This document shows, one piece after another, positions 1 through 6,542 of a stretch of DNA of 13,088 nt (the stretch's first letter is position 1; each line of letters starts with the position of its first letter). Made by a program: the position numbers and the translations under genes. The notes beneath the pieces are model-generated. The model saw only the letters and a list, made by a program, of their open reading frames with translations. It did no database searches and was not told the DNA's origin. The stretch lies in assembly GCA_016932295.1 (NCBI GenBank), contig JAFGDC010000392.1:1-13088 (forward strand). Direction: 5' to 3'. Origin of the DNA: a candidate division CSSED10-310 bacterium (GTDB taxonomy: Bacteria > CSSED10-310 > JAFGDC01).

Positions 1-188
1 GCCTCGGTCTTGCCGCTGGCGGTTTTTGAAGAAAGAAACAGGTTGAATCCCCCCATGACCACCGGTATCGCCGCTTCCTGAACAGCCGTGAATCTCCCGA
101 ATTTCATGAAAAACGGTGTCCACGTACGGGGCAGCAAGGCTTTCACCTCGCGAGCGGAGAGCGAATCGGGAGGAAACCGTGCTTCCAT
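1..188 (-). CDS. Superfamily-2 DEAD/DEAH-type helicase, N-terminal fragment (cut by window edge)
   Basis: This frame is open from an ATG at 188 to the window edge, giving 62 full residues of a longer protein. Two helicase signatures are visible: a Q-motif-like stretch (RFTAVQEAAIP, Gln37) and, 17 residues later, motif I/Walker A (SKTASGKT, residues 54-61, followed by Glu). The TASGKTEA form is typical of Lhr-like and related DNA-acting SF2 helicases. The start lies five bases after the stop of the upstream ATPase and has only a weak ribosome site, so translational coupling is likely. An Lhr-like helicase beside a DUF2791 ATPase is the known BrxD-BrxHI pairing, so I infer that it is the motor of this operon. 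Motifs II-VI lie outside the window, so the exact helicase family cannot be settled. Confidence 0.78.
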   Translation of the reverse strand, partial: MEARFPPDSLSAREVKALLPRTWTPFFMKFGRFTAVQEAAIPVVMGGFNLFLSSKTASGKTE

Positions 189-193
189 GACTG

Positions 194-1729
194 CTACACC
201 GGCAGGTTACGAATCAACTCATCGATGGTGCCGGAAATACCCCGATCGGGATACAGTCGAATCATGTCATAGGTTTCCACCAACATCTTGATGACCTGCC
301 GCAGCGTTAAGTACCCCTTCTGCAACTGCTGAAACAGGACGCGCGGCAAACGATCGAGCGGCAAATCCACGATACCGGGCGGCATGATGTATGCGTGCCG
401 GTATATTTCCCACAACCGTCCGGTGAGGTGACTGACGGATTCGTAATCGAAGCCGCTCAGGGACAAAATCCAATCCGGCGGTAATTTTTTGATCACATCA
501 GGGGTCAGGAAACGGGGCGTGAACGCCATGATGAAGAAAATTCCAGCATCATCCTGGTACACATGGGGAACAGGCCGCCGGGCCGTGCGAATCAAGGTTT
601 CTTCCAGGAAGGGACTGTGTGCGCGGCCGAGGGCGACCAAGATCAATCCTTTGAAGAAATCATCGGCGGTGAGTTTTCGATATCCCTGCAGGCCACACAG
701 ACTCTCCGCCTCATCGATCATGACCACCGTGCCCCGGTAGCCCATATCCCTGGCCAAGTGACCGATGCCGCTGATGATATTCGCGTAAATGTTACCTGCC
801 TTGTAGAAATCATAGAGCGCCGGCAGGTAGCCGACCTGCCCGCGTACTTCATGCATCACCATGGGATCTCCTTCGATCCAGTCACCCCATGTGATGCCGT
901 CCACTCCCAAGGCTTTGATCCGAGCCATTTTCATGGCCGGCCCGAGATAGGGATGACCGGTCCGCCACTTCGTGTATTTGTCGAACAATTCCTTGCGCTG
1001 GGCCGCCTCATCTATCAGGTTACGCAACGACACTTCGCCATTGTTCGGAGTGGCGATCGAATCCACCAGACTTCGATAAATCCTCTTTGGGCGATTTGGC
1101 TGAATCTCGAAACCATCCAATTCGGTACGCAGCACGAGAAAACCCCGCTTGAGGGCCATCGTCTTCACATACTCGAGGAAATGGCTCTTGCCAGTTCCGT
1201 AGTCACCCTCGATCACCCGCACGGCGCCCCCCCGCTCCTGGCTGTCCACCAAGCCGGACTCGAACTCCTGCAGCTCATCATCGCGATGAAACGTGAACAG
1301 CTCGATATCCTCGGGCACCACCAGTCCCAGACGCAAAGCCTCGATCATTCGCCGATTGCGCAATGGTCCCACTTCAAAAGGCGCCGGCAGATCCAAGTGC
1401 GCTCTTTCCACCGGGTGCTTCTTTTTCGGCGGTTCCTGGACCAGGTGGCGGACGGTCAAAGCGGCCGGTCCTTCCGCATTCGCAAGCGGCGCCTCCGCGG
1501 CCGCCGTCCGTGCGGCACTCTCCGCCGCGACCGGCACCGCCACGGCGACAGGCGGCCCATCACCATCCACCAGCACCTCCAACTCCTTCATGGACAACCA
1601 CATGGCAAACTTTGAAAAGCGCACTTGCACTTCACTTCCACCACGACGGGTATCGAGCACCGTGCCCGTACCGAACAACCGGTGGTACACCTTGCAATCG
1701 CTCCTTTGTTCACCGAGGCCGTACTGCAC
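194..1729 (-). CDS. P-loop ATPase, DUF2791/BrxD-like, with N-terminal Tudor/SH3-like domain
   Basis: Predicted cytoplasmic ATPase of about 511 aa. Residues 15-53 (YHRLFGTGTVLD ... VQVRF ... MKELEVL) resemble the small Tudor/SH3-like barrel at the C-terminus of UvrD/PcrA helicases, a nucleic-acid or RNA polymerase contact module. A low-complexity Ala/Pro linker follows (about 59-98), then the ATPase: Walker A GDYGTGKS at 175-182 and Walker B TVVMIDEAE at 334-342 (Asp339, Glu340). The fold resembles DUF2791, the 'BREX system ATP-binding domain' family. The start is GTG at 1729, overlapping the previous stop as TAGTG. The ribosome site AAGGGGAG sits about 5 bases before it. An in-frame GTG at 1735 is possible but would lie against that site. 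The previous ATPase is a divergent paralogue, and the two may form a mixed complex that loads the downstream helicase (inference). Confidence 0.85.
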   Translation of the reverse strand: MQYGLGEQRSDCKVYHRLFGTGTVLDTRRGGSEVQVRFSKFAMWLSMKELEVLVDGDGPPVAVAVPVAAESAARTAAAEAPLANAEGPAALTVRHLVQEPPKKKHPVERAHLDLPAPFEVGPLRNRRMIEALRLGLVVPEDIELFTFHRDDELQEFESGLVDSQERGGAVRVIEGDYGTGKSHFLEYVKTMALKRGFLVLRTELDGFEIQPNRPKRIYRSLVDSIATPNNGEVSLRNLIDEAAQRKELFDKYTKWRTGHPYLGPAMKMARIKALGVDGITWGDWIEGDPMVMHEVRGQVGYLPALYDFYKAGNIYANIISGIGHLARDMGYRGTVVMIDEAESLCGLQGYRKLTADDFFKGLILVALGRAHSPFLEETLIRTARRPVPHVYQDDAGIFFIMAFTPRFLTPDVIKKLPPDWILSLSGFDYESVSHLTGRLWEIYRHAYIMPPGIVDLPLDRLPRVLFQQLQKGYLTLRQVIKMLVETYDMIRLYPDRGISGTIDELIRNLPV

Positions 1730-3030
1730 TACCACTCCCCTTCGGCGCTCTCTGTCTCGTGCTCGGAAAGACTGTAGATGACCCCATGGGTCAGCTTCTC
1801 CACTTCCTCTCCGGTCAGGGGTACACGCCGTGAACGATAGAGATGAAGCGCTTCGATCAGCAGCTTCACGAAAATCCTGCGATGGCTGACATCGAGAACC
1901 TGATCGAAGGTCCGTTGCGCCAGCATCTGCACCAGCTCATTCCGCACCGCGGCAGCCAACTCCAATCCAAAGGCCAACTCATACACCGCCGTCAGCTTGT
2001 GACCGATTTCTTCCAGCAACCGTGGACCGGCATTCTCCAACACTTCCAGATTGATCTCAACGCTGCTGGGATTCATTCTCGAGAACGGATACGAGACCAA
2101 CAGCCGCTGCCGTAGCGCCTCGTACGCCTTGATCTCTTCCTTGAAGCTGGTGGGCACCGCGTAACAGAACATCGTGCCGGGCAACTTGCTGTGACCGCAC
2201 TCGTCCACCACCTGACGTAGATTGTCATAGGCGATTTTTTTACTTTTCGAACCGGAAATACTGCTTTGACGCTCGCCCTCGTCAAACAACAACACCAATC
2301 CACTGTACCCGATCTCCCGGATCCATTGGCAGAGCGAACGGATAAGCCGGAAGGCGGTGGTCTTGTCCACCCGTTCAAAGATGTTCAATTCATTCAGGCG
2401 CCGCTTATCCACCGGCTCACCCTTCAACCAGGCGAGCACCAGGTCGAATTGCTCCGTTTCCTCATTGACGTACGAGGAAAACGCGGTCCGCACCGCCTGT
2501 CTGAAACTGCTCGACTCGATACGCTTGAGCGATTGCAGATACCGTTGCACCTGCCGGGTCCGCTCCCGTTCATCCAGGCCTTCCATTCCCTCCATCACGC
2601 TCTCGATCCATTTTTCCACGACCCATTCGATGCCTTTGTCCGCCGGGTCGAACCACCCTCCGGGTCGAACAGGCAACATGATGTTGCTGACCAGCTCACG
2701 GTATACCAGTTCCAACCGGTCGAACGGACAATCGCGGGGATTCAGGGCCACCAGACTGACCGCATAGTGCTCCTCCCAGGCAACCTCACGGAGACAGTAG
2801 AGAAAATGGGTCTTACCGGCGCCATAATCACCAACCAGCAACTTGAAGGTGGAGATCCCCTGCTTGAGCAACGTGCCCAGGTACTCCTCGCGCAGGGCAG
2901 CCAGCAGTGGATCAATGCCCGCCGTGAAGTGCCGCGCGCCATATTCGGGCGGCTCGCCGCTGGCGCCGACTTTCTCGATTACCAGGCGCGCCTCGTGGGG
3001 CGTCAGCTCCCGCGCTCCCGCATGCTCCAT
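1729..3030 (-). CDS. P-loop ATPase, DUF2791/BrxD-like (first of two tandem ATPases)
   Basis: Predicted 433-aa cytoplasmic ATPase. It has Walker A GDYGAGKT at 67-74 and Walker B GLVLLFDEGE at about 244-253 (Asp250, Glu251), separated by a long helical, charged insert as in DUF2791/BrxD-like proteins. A beta strand after Walker B (TMFCYAVPTSF) may carry the sensor region. There is no Tudor-like N-terminal module, which distinguishes it from the next ATPase. I chose ATG 3030 because GAGGTGGG lies directly upstream. GTG 3042, overlapping the previous stop as GTGA, is the alternative and lacks a clear ribosome site. The gene overlaps the next one by a single base. DUF2791 ATPases occur in BREX type 2 and in Ter-linked DNA-processing operons. 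The role here, ATP-dependent DNA handling and perhaps phage defence, is inferred from family and context. Confidence 0.85.
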   Translation of the reverse strand: MEHAGARELTPHEARLVIEKVGASGEPPEYGARHFTAGIDPLLAALREEYLGTLLKQGISTFKLLVGDYGAGKTHFLYCLREVAWEEHYAVSLVALNPRDCPFDRLELVYRELVSNIMLPVRPGGWFDPADKGIEWVVEKWIESVMEGMEGLDERERTRQVQRYLQSLKRIESSSFRQAVRTAFSSYVNEETEQFDLVLAWLKGEPVDKRRLNELNIFERVDKTTAFRLIRSLCQWIREIGYSGLVLLFDEGERQSSISGSKSKKIAYDNLRQVVDECGHSKLPGTMFCYAVPTSFKEEIKAYEALRQRLLVSYPFSRMNPSSVEINLEVLENAGPRLLEEIGHKLTAVYELAFGLELAAAVRNELVQMLAQRTFDQVLDVSHRRIFVKLLIEALHLYRSRRVPLTGEEVEKLTHGVIYSLSEHETESAEGEW

Positions 3031-3038
3031 AACCCACC

Positions 3039-3899
3039 TCACAAACTGCTCGGTTTGAAACTGAGATACATGATGTAATTACCCCCGCCGCGACCGTCCG
3101 TCAGGTAGAGCGCCCGCCGCCGATCTTCGGCGAAATCGATGGTGGCGGTTCCGATGTTCAGCCGGTACGAGGCGTGCTCCAACACGCCCTCCACCCGCAA
3201 CCGGTTGAGATCATGAGAGAACCGGGCGCGGCTGTAAGACTGAAACAGCTCCCGCCGGGGATCACGGCGAAACGTATCACGCTGCAGCACAAAGGCCAAT
3301 TCCGCGAGCACATCGATGACATTGGCACGCTCACCGGGAGCATCATTGGCGAACTTGAGCACCCTCCGATACGCCTCGAACAGGAGTTTGATGAACGCCC
3401 CCGCATCCATCGATTTGCCAGTCAGCTCCCGATGCGCCGATTCCACCGCCTTGACGATCGCAGCGGGTCTCAACGGGATCTTGTCTCGAACAGTCTCACG
3501 GGCATACTCGAGCACCGCCCGGTTGGCTCCCAGGTCAACCCGAAGCACCATTCCGGCAACCAGGTATTCCGCTCCCCGGACCGTAACCTCCCGCCCGGCG
3601 GCATGAAACGCATCGACCAGTGCCCGGGCGAAACGCATGGTCCGTTCCCGCTTCCATTCGGGCAGCCGCTCATGCAGGGCCGCCGCCACCTGCCGCCCAC
3701 TCTCCCCCCCCGCCGCCGCGACCAGGTCGTCGAGGATCGCGACCTGGGCCGCCAGCTCGAACGCCTCATCCACCGGTTGCTCCAGCGCCTTATTCAACGC
3801 CGCCAATACCTTGCCGGTCTGCTGCAGGCGCCGCATCTCCCGACGGCTTCCTGACAGAACTTCCTTGATCAGTTCCTTTATCTCTTGCGTTTCCAGAAT
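3039..3899 (-). CDS. Uncharacterised helical protein, first gene of the ATPase/helicase operon
   Basis: I do not recognise a named family. The product (about 286 aa from ATT 3899, 285 from CTG 3896) is cytoplasmic with no signal peptide or membrane span. Residues 1-200 are predicted mostly helical and very rich in Arg, Ala, Glu and Leu. A helical segment (SRARFSHDLNRLRVEG) leads to two short beta-rich stretches near 244-256 and 261-281, the second with a Gly-rich turn (DGRGGGNY). The frame extends upstream to a TTG at 3965, but that TTG is part of a perfect -35 box and no ATG exists before 3836. GGAGG (3904-3908) points to ATT or CTG as the start. The stop overlaps the next gene's alternative GTG. 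As the lead cistron it may be a specificity or assembly subunit (inference). The TerB-domain proteins linked to such ATPases are an alternative relative, but I see no clear TerB motif. Confidence 0.72.
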   Translation of the reverse strand: MLETQEIKELIKEVLSGSRREMRRLQQTGKVLAALNKALEQPVDEAFELAAQVAILDDLVAAAGGESGRQVAAALHERLPEWKRERTMRFARALVDAFHAAGREVTVRGAEYLVAGMVLRVDLGANRAVLEYARETVRDKIPLRPAAIVKAVESAHRELTGKSMDAGAFIKLLFEAYRRVLKFANDAPGERANVIDVLAELAFVLQRDTFRRDPRRELFQSYSRARFSHDLNRLRVEGVLEHASYRLNIGTATIDFAEDRRRALYLTDGRGGGNYIMYLSFKPSSL

Positions 3900-3911
3900 G
3901 GCACCTCCCCT
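3896..3911 (-). promoter_or_regulatory. Ribosome binding site with a non-AUG start (ATT or CTG)
   Basis: On the minus strand AGGGGAGG is followed by TGCC, then ATT, then CTG. The porin gene at 5255 has the identical string GGAGGTGCCAT, where the last two bases begin its ATG. That alignment favours ATT 3899 at spacing 4. CTG 3896 at spacing 7 is the other choice. Confidence 0.5.
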
Positions 3912-3923
3912 GCCGAACCCATT

Positions 3924-3951
3924 ATGATAGATGATGCATGATAGATGATGC
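3924..3951. repeat. Perfect 14-bp tandem duplication covering the -10 box
   Basis: The plus strand carries ATGATAGATGATGC twice in direct succession (3924-3937 and 3938-3951) with no mismatch. Each copy carries one TATCAT -10 hexamer on the minus strand, so the duplication doubles the core promoter element of the operon. Confidence 0.9.
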
Positions 3952-3965
3952 AAAATGTATGTCAA
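3938..3965 (-). promoter_or_regulatory. Sigma-70-type promoter of the ATPase/helicase operon
   Basis: On the minus strand the -35 is TTGACA (3965-3960, a perfect consensus). After a 16-bp spacer comes TATCAT (3943-3938, five of six consensus bases). A second copy of the -10 lies 14 bp downstream (3929-3924), paired less well with TTGCAT (3953-3948) at 18 bp. Transcription would begin around 3931 or 3917, upstream of the ribosome site at 3904-3911. This placement argues against the upstream TTG (3965) as a start codon. Confidence 0.65.
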
Positions 3966-3984
3966 TGTTCAAGAATTGAACATT
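3964..3984. promoter_or_regulatory. 21-bp perfect palindrome, probable operator
   Basis: AATGTTCAA (3964-3972) and TTGAACATT (3976-3984) are exact reverse complements around a 3-bp centre. The element overlaps the first two bases of the -35 box, a classic position for a dimeric repressor or for an activator. It contains GTTC-N7-GAAC. That matches neither the direct GTTC-N7-GTTC box of alphaproteobacterial LexA nor GAAC-N4-GTTC of Firmicute LexA, so the regulator is unknown. The rest of the gap up to 4148 holds a 12-bp palindrome (4058-4069) and no recognisable gene or terminator. Confidence 0.65.
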
Positions 3985-4148
3985 CTCAGGTCTGACAGCA
4001 ATAAATCAGTGCGCCTTGCCAGCCCCATGGCCGGTGGATCGGTCCGGCGGGTCACCGGAACCCGGGTTCGAACACATTCGATCTTCACCTGCGGCACCGC
4101 CGGGCGCCCGAACCGGCCTTCTCCGATGCGCCGGCCAGCCACACCTCA

Positions 4149-5255
4149 TCAGAAGACCAGGCCCACCTGAAAGGAATAGGTGTCTTCTCGACCAGGATTC
4201 AAATCCGCATGCAAATATTCAATCGCCACGCTCGACGTGCCGCTGTAGTACAGCCTGGTGACCAGGCCGTACCGGTGACGCGGCGCCGCAGGCGCATCAT
4301 TGGCATACTCATAACGCCCCACGAACTGTATGTTGTTCTCGGGACGATACCCCAACTCCACGTTTAGTGCCAGCGGTTGATCGCCATGGCCGTCACCATC
4401 CAGATCGAGGACGTCGTCAGAAAAGGCCGTCAACGCACCGACTCCTTCCACGTGACCGAAGTAGAAGGGCTTATCGAGCGCCGCGAAGAAATGCACGCCG
4501 CGCGGATTGGCACCCTCATCGGCAGTCGCCGGATCGTTCAACCCCAGTAGCGCGAGATCGGTCTCGGCAAGATCGGAAAGCCAGGACATTCCTCCGAAAA
4601 ATGATCCATTCAGGTACCAGGCATTCATCACCAGGCTGTCTATGTAGTCAGTATCCTTGCCCTCATCACTGGTCCCATTGAAGGCGCACACCGCCCCGCC
4701 GAAGCGCCCGGCATCGACGTGCACCGTGGCGGCGCGGCAATGACTTTCCGCGAGATGCGAGGTAATGGGCTCACTCACGAAGGATGAATCGAAACGCCAG
4801 CGGTCGTGATAAATCCCAAAAGGCGCCAACAAGTATCCCGCGGCCAGGGAGAACCTGGAACCAAGCAGATCGCTGACAAGCACAAATGCCTCATCCACCC
4901 CGAACCCGGGCGGCGGCGGTTCGTCGCCGAAACGATCAACACCCTCCTCATATTGAAAGGCCAGCTTCCCGGAAATCCATTGCTTCTCGCAGATCCAGAG
5001 ATTCAACCAGGCGTCACTCAACCGATAGGTCGAACAGGAACCATCTCCCCCCGGCACCTTCCACGTTCCCACAACGGCATCCGCCCGCAGGCCGCCCGTA
5101 ACCCTCACCAGGTTGATCCAACCAGTATATCCGTCCGCCTGCGGTATATTCACCGCCGGTACCGACCAATCGAAGGGTTGCTGCTCTCCGGCCGCGAATG
5201 TTCCATCCGGTGCAAGAGACATCACTATCGTGATCAATGACATCCATCGTTTCAT
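4149..5255 (-). CDS. LbtU-family outer-membrane porin (putative siderophore porin)
   Basis: A 368-aa outer-membrane beta-barrel. The first 21 residues form a signal peptide (Lys2-Arg3, hydrophobic core, cleavage near TFA). The body has alternating amphipathic strands with aromatic girdles. It ends YSFQVGLVF, with the terminal Phe recognised during barrel assembly. The pattern of features (LAFQYEEG, AAGYLLAPFGIY, SHLAE, FNG, ALNVELGYR, AIEYLHAD) matches the LbtU porin family, named for the Legionella legiobactin receptor. Siderophore uptake here is inferred from family alone, and other small ligands are possible. A DLDGDGHGD stretch (284-292) looks like a calcium-binding loop facing outward. 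ATG 5255 has GGAGG at spacing 4. The open frame continues upstream to 5369, but only 5255 places the signal peptide at the N-terminus. There is no TonB or siderophore synthesis gene nearby. Confidence 0.8.
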   Translation of the reverse strand: MKRWMSLITIVMSLAPDGTFAAGEQQPFDWSVPAVNIPQADGYTGWINLVRVTGGLRADAVVGTWKVPGGDGSCSTYRLSDAWLNLWICEKQWISGKLAFQYEEGVDRFGDEPPPPGFGVDEAFVLVSDLLGSRFSLAAGYLLAPFGIYHDRWRFDSSFVSEPITSHLAESHCRAATVHVDAGRFGGAVCAFNGTSDEGKDTDYIDSLVMNAWYLNGSFFGGMSWLSDLAETDLALLGLNDPATADEGANPRGVHFFAALDKPFYFGHVEGVGALTAFSDDVLDLDGDGHGDQPLALNVELGYRPENNIQFVGRYEYANDAPAAPRHRYGLVTRLYYSGTSSVAIEYLHADLNPGREDTYSFQVGLVF

Positions 5256-5735
5256 GGCACCTCCGAATCGACTCGCGTCATCCTTCGCCATGCCGTACAT
5301 GATGCATCCCCCCCATTTCCGGGATCTGATTGCACGACCCATGCATACGAATAGTAACAGTCCTATCATGTCTCGTCAGCAAAGGAGCGCGCAGAGATGC
5401 GCCGGGCTGCCGGCAGGCCGGTGGGCGAAGTGATTGATGTCCAGATGAATCCCGATAGCGATGGTTGTAACGCTGATGCTTGGCAGCGCCCGGGGACGGT
5501 GAAATGATCGGGCTCGATACCCGGTGCCCGGAACCGCCGACCACAGTTTCAAGATCGATGTGTCACATTTATGGGGCGAATCCTTAGTATAGCACGGAGC
5601 CATGATGAACCGACCGTACGAAACAACAGGAGCACTGCCCGGAACACGCGCCGGGCCGATCGTGACCGGAGCGCGCCGCGCTCTTCCCAACCTTCTCGTC
5701 TTGCCTCATAATCTGGGTACCGAGGAGGATGGGTC
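5256..5735. other. Divergent intergenic region, no gene recognised
   Basis: This 480-bp gap separates the minus-strand porin from the plus-strand NfeD gene, so it must hold promoters for both. I see no convincing -35/-10 pair. Weak candidates for the plus strand are CATAAT at 5706-5711 and TATAGC at 5588-5593. A GC hairpin (GCCCGG/CCGGGC, 5637-5656) has no T-run. Short open frames here have no coding character that I can recognise. Confidence 0.6.
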
Positions 5736-6521
5736 ATGATGGGTGCGTGGTGGGCTTCATTGAGTACAATTCAGCATGTGCTTTTTTACATCGCCGTTCC
5801 CAGCACGACCTTCATGCTGGCACAACTTGCCATGACCCTGCTCGGACTGGGTGGTCACGAGCACGATTTCAGCCATGCCCTGGAACATGGCGGTGACATG
5901 CCTGATGTGCATCTCGAACTTGAAACAGCGCACGAGATGGGGCACTTCGAATTGAGTGATGGGGCTGATCACGAGATGACCATCGCCACGGATCACGACA
6001 TGGGGGGCGGTAGTCATGAGCTGGCGGAGGAAACAGCGGCCGGACATGGTGGACTGGTTCACGTGGATCAGTCGGCGCCGAGTCACGCCGAAAGTTATCA
6101 ACAGGCGGTGGCCGGCTTCAAGATGCTGTCAGTGCGTTCAGTCATCGCGTTGCTGGTGGGATTTTCGTGGTCTTCATTGAGTTTCATGGAGTTGGGGCTG
6201 GCGGAGTTGCCGGCCGTCGCCGCCGGCGGCGTGGTGGGATTCGGCCTCATGTCACTGGTGGCGTACATCCTGCACTCCGTCTCCAGGCTTTCGGAAAGCG
6301 GTACAGTACACTTACAGAGCGCGGTCGGGCAAACCGCCGCCGTGTACATCCCCATTCCGGCAAAGGCCGACGGAACAGGCCGAATACAGCTCATCATGCA
6401 GGGTCGCCTGCGCGAAATCGATGCCCTGACCTATGATGATGCGCGCATCCCCACCGGCGCCAAGGTCATCGTGGTTGCCATCGACAGAGATCGATCCACG
6501 GCAGTGGTGACCCTTGAGTAA
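5736..6521 (+). CDS. NfeD-like membrane protein with His-rich loop, flotillin partner
   Basis: A 261-aa inner-membrane protein. Hydrophobic spans lie at about 12-38, 132-152 and 158-180. The soluble C-terminal domain (about 190-261; AVGQTAAVYIPI, GRIQLIMQGRLREIDA, GAKVIVVAIDRDRSTAVV) matches the OB-fold of NfeD/YuaF proteins. These are encoded next to flotillins and work with them in membrane microdomains. The insert between the first and second spans is unusual: residues 41-118 contain 13 histidines plus many Asp, Glu and Met, as in metal-binding loops. The start at 5736 has GAGGAGG at 7 bases. A second ATG lies at 5739. It is co-directional with the flotillin gene, 21 bp apart, and probably in one operon with it. 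Confidence 0.8.
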   Translation: MMGAWWASLSTIQHVLFYIAVPSTTFMLAQLAMTLLGLGGHEHDFSHALEHGGDMPDVHLELETAHEMGHFELSDGADHEMTIATDHDMGGGSHELAEETAAGHGGLVHVDQSAPSHAESYQQAVAGFKMLSVRSVIALLVGFSWSSLSFMELGLAELPAVAAGGVVGFGLMSLVAYILHSVSRLSESGTVHLQSAVGQTAAVYIPIPAKADGTGRIQLIMQGRLREIDALTYDDARIPTGAKVIVVAIDRDRSTAVVTLE

Positions 6522-6542
6522 CTTACCAGAGGAGGAGAGGAC

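Noticed and set aside
563..1615. A 350-codon open frame on the plus strand opposite the second ATPase
   Set aside because: It is antisense to a well-supported ATPase, lacks a ribosome site, and its product has no recognisable domain. GC-rich coding DNA often gives such mirror frames.
3878..3922. A 14-codon leader frame on the minus strand (ATG at 3922) before the lead gene
   Set aside because: It has no ribosome site of its own and its ATG lies almost on the predicted transcript start, so it is probably chance. It could matter only if upstream-frame control were shown.
1..3965. Calling the operon a BREX system
   Set aside because: Only BrxD-like ATPases and a helicase start are visible. The defining PglZ and PglX genes are not in the window, so the label would go beyond the evidence.
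3964..3984. Assigning the palindrome to LexA
   Set aside because: Its GTTC-N7-GAAC layout does not match the LexA boxes I know (GTTC-N7-GTTC, GAAC-N4-GTTC, CTG-N10-CAG).
4058..4073. GGGTTCGAAC, resembling a tRNA T-loop
   Set aside because: The flanking bases do not form a T-stem, and no D-arm, anticodon arm or acceptor stem can be built on either strand. It partly reflects the palindrome GAACCCGGGTTC.
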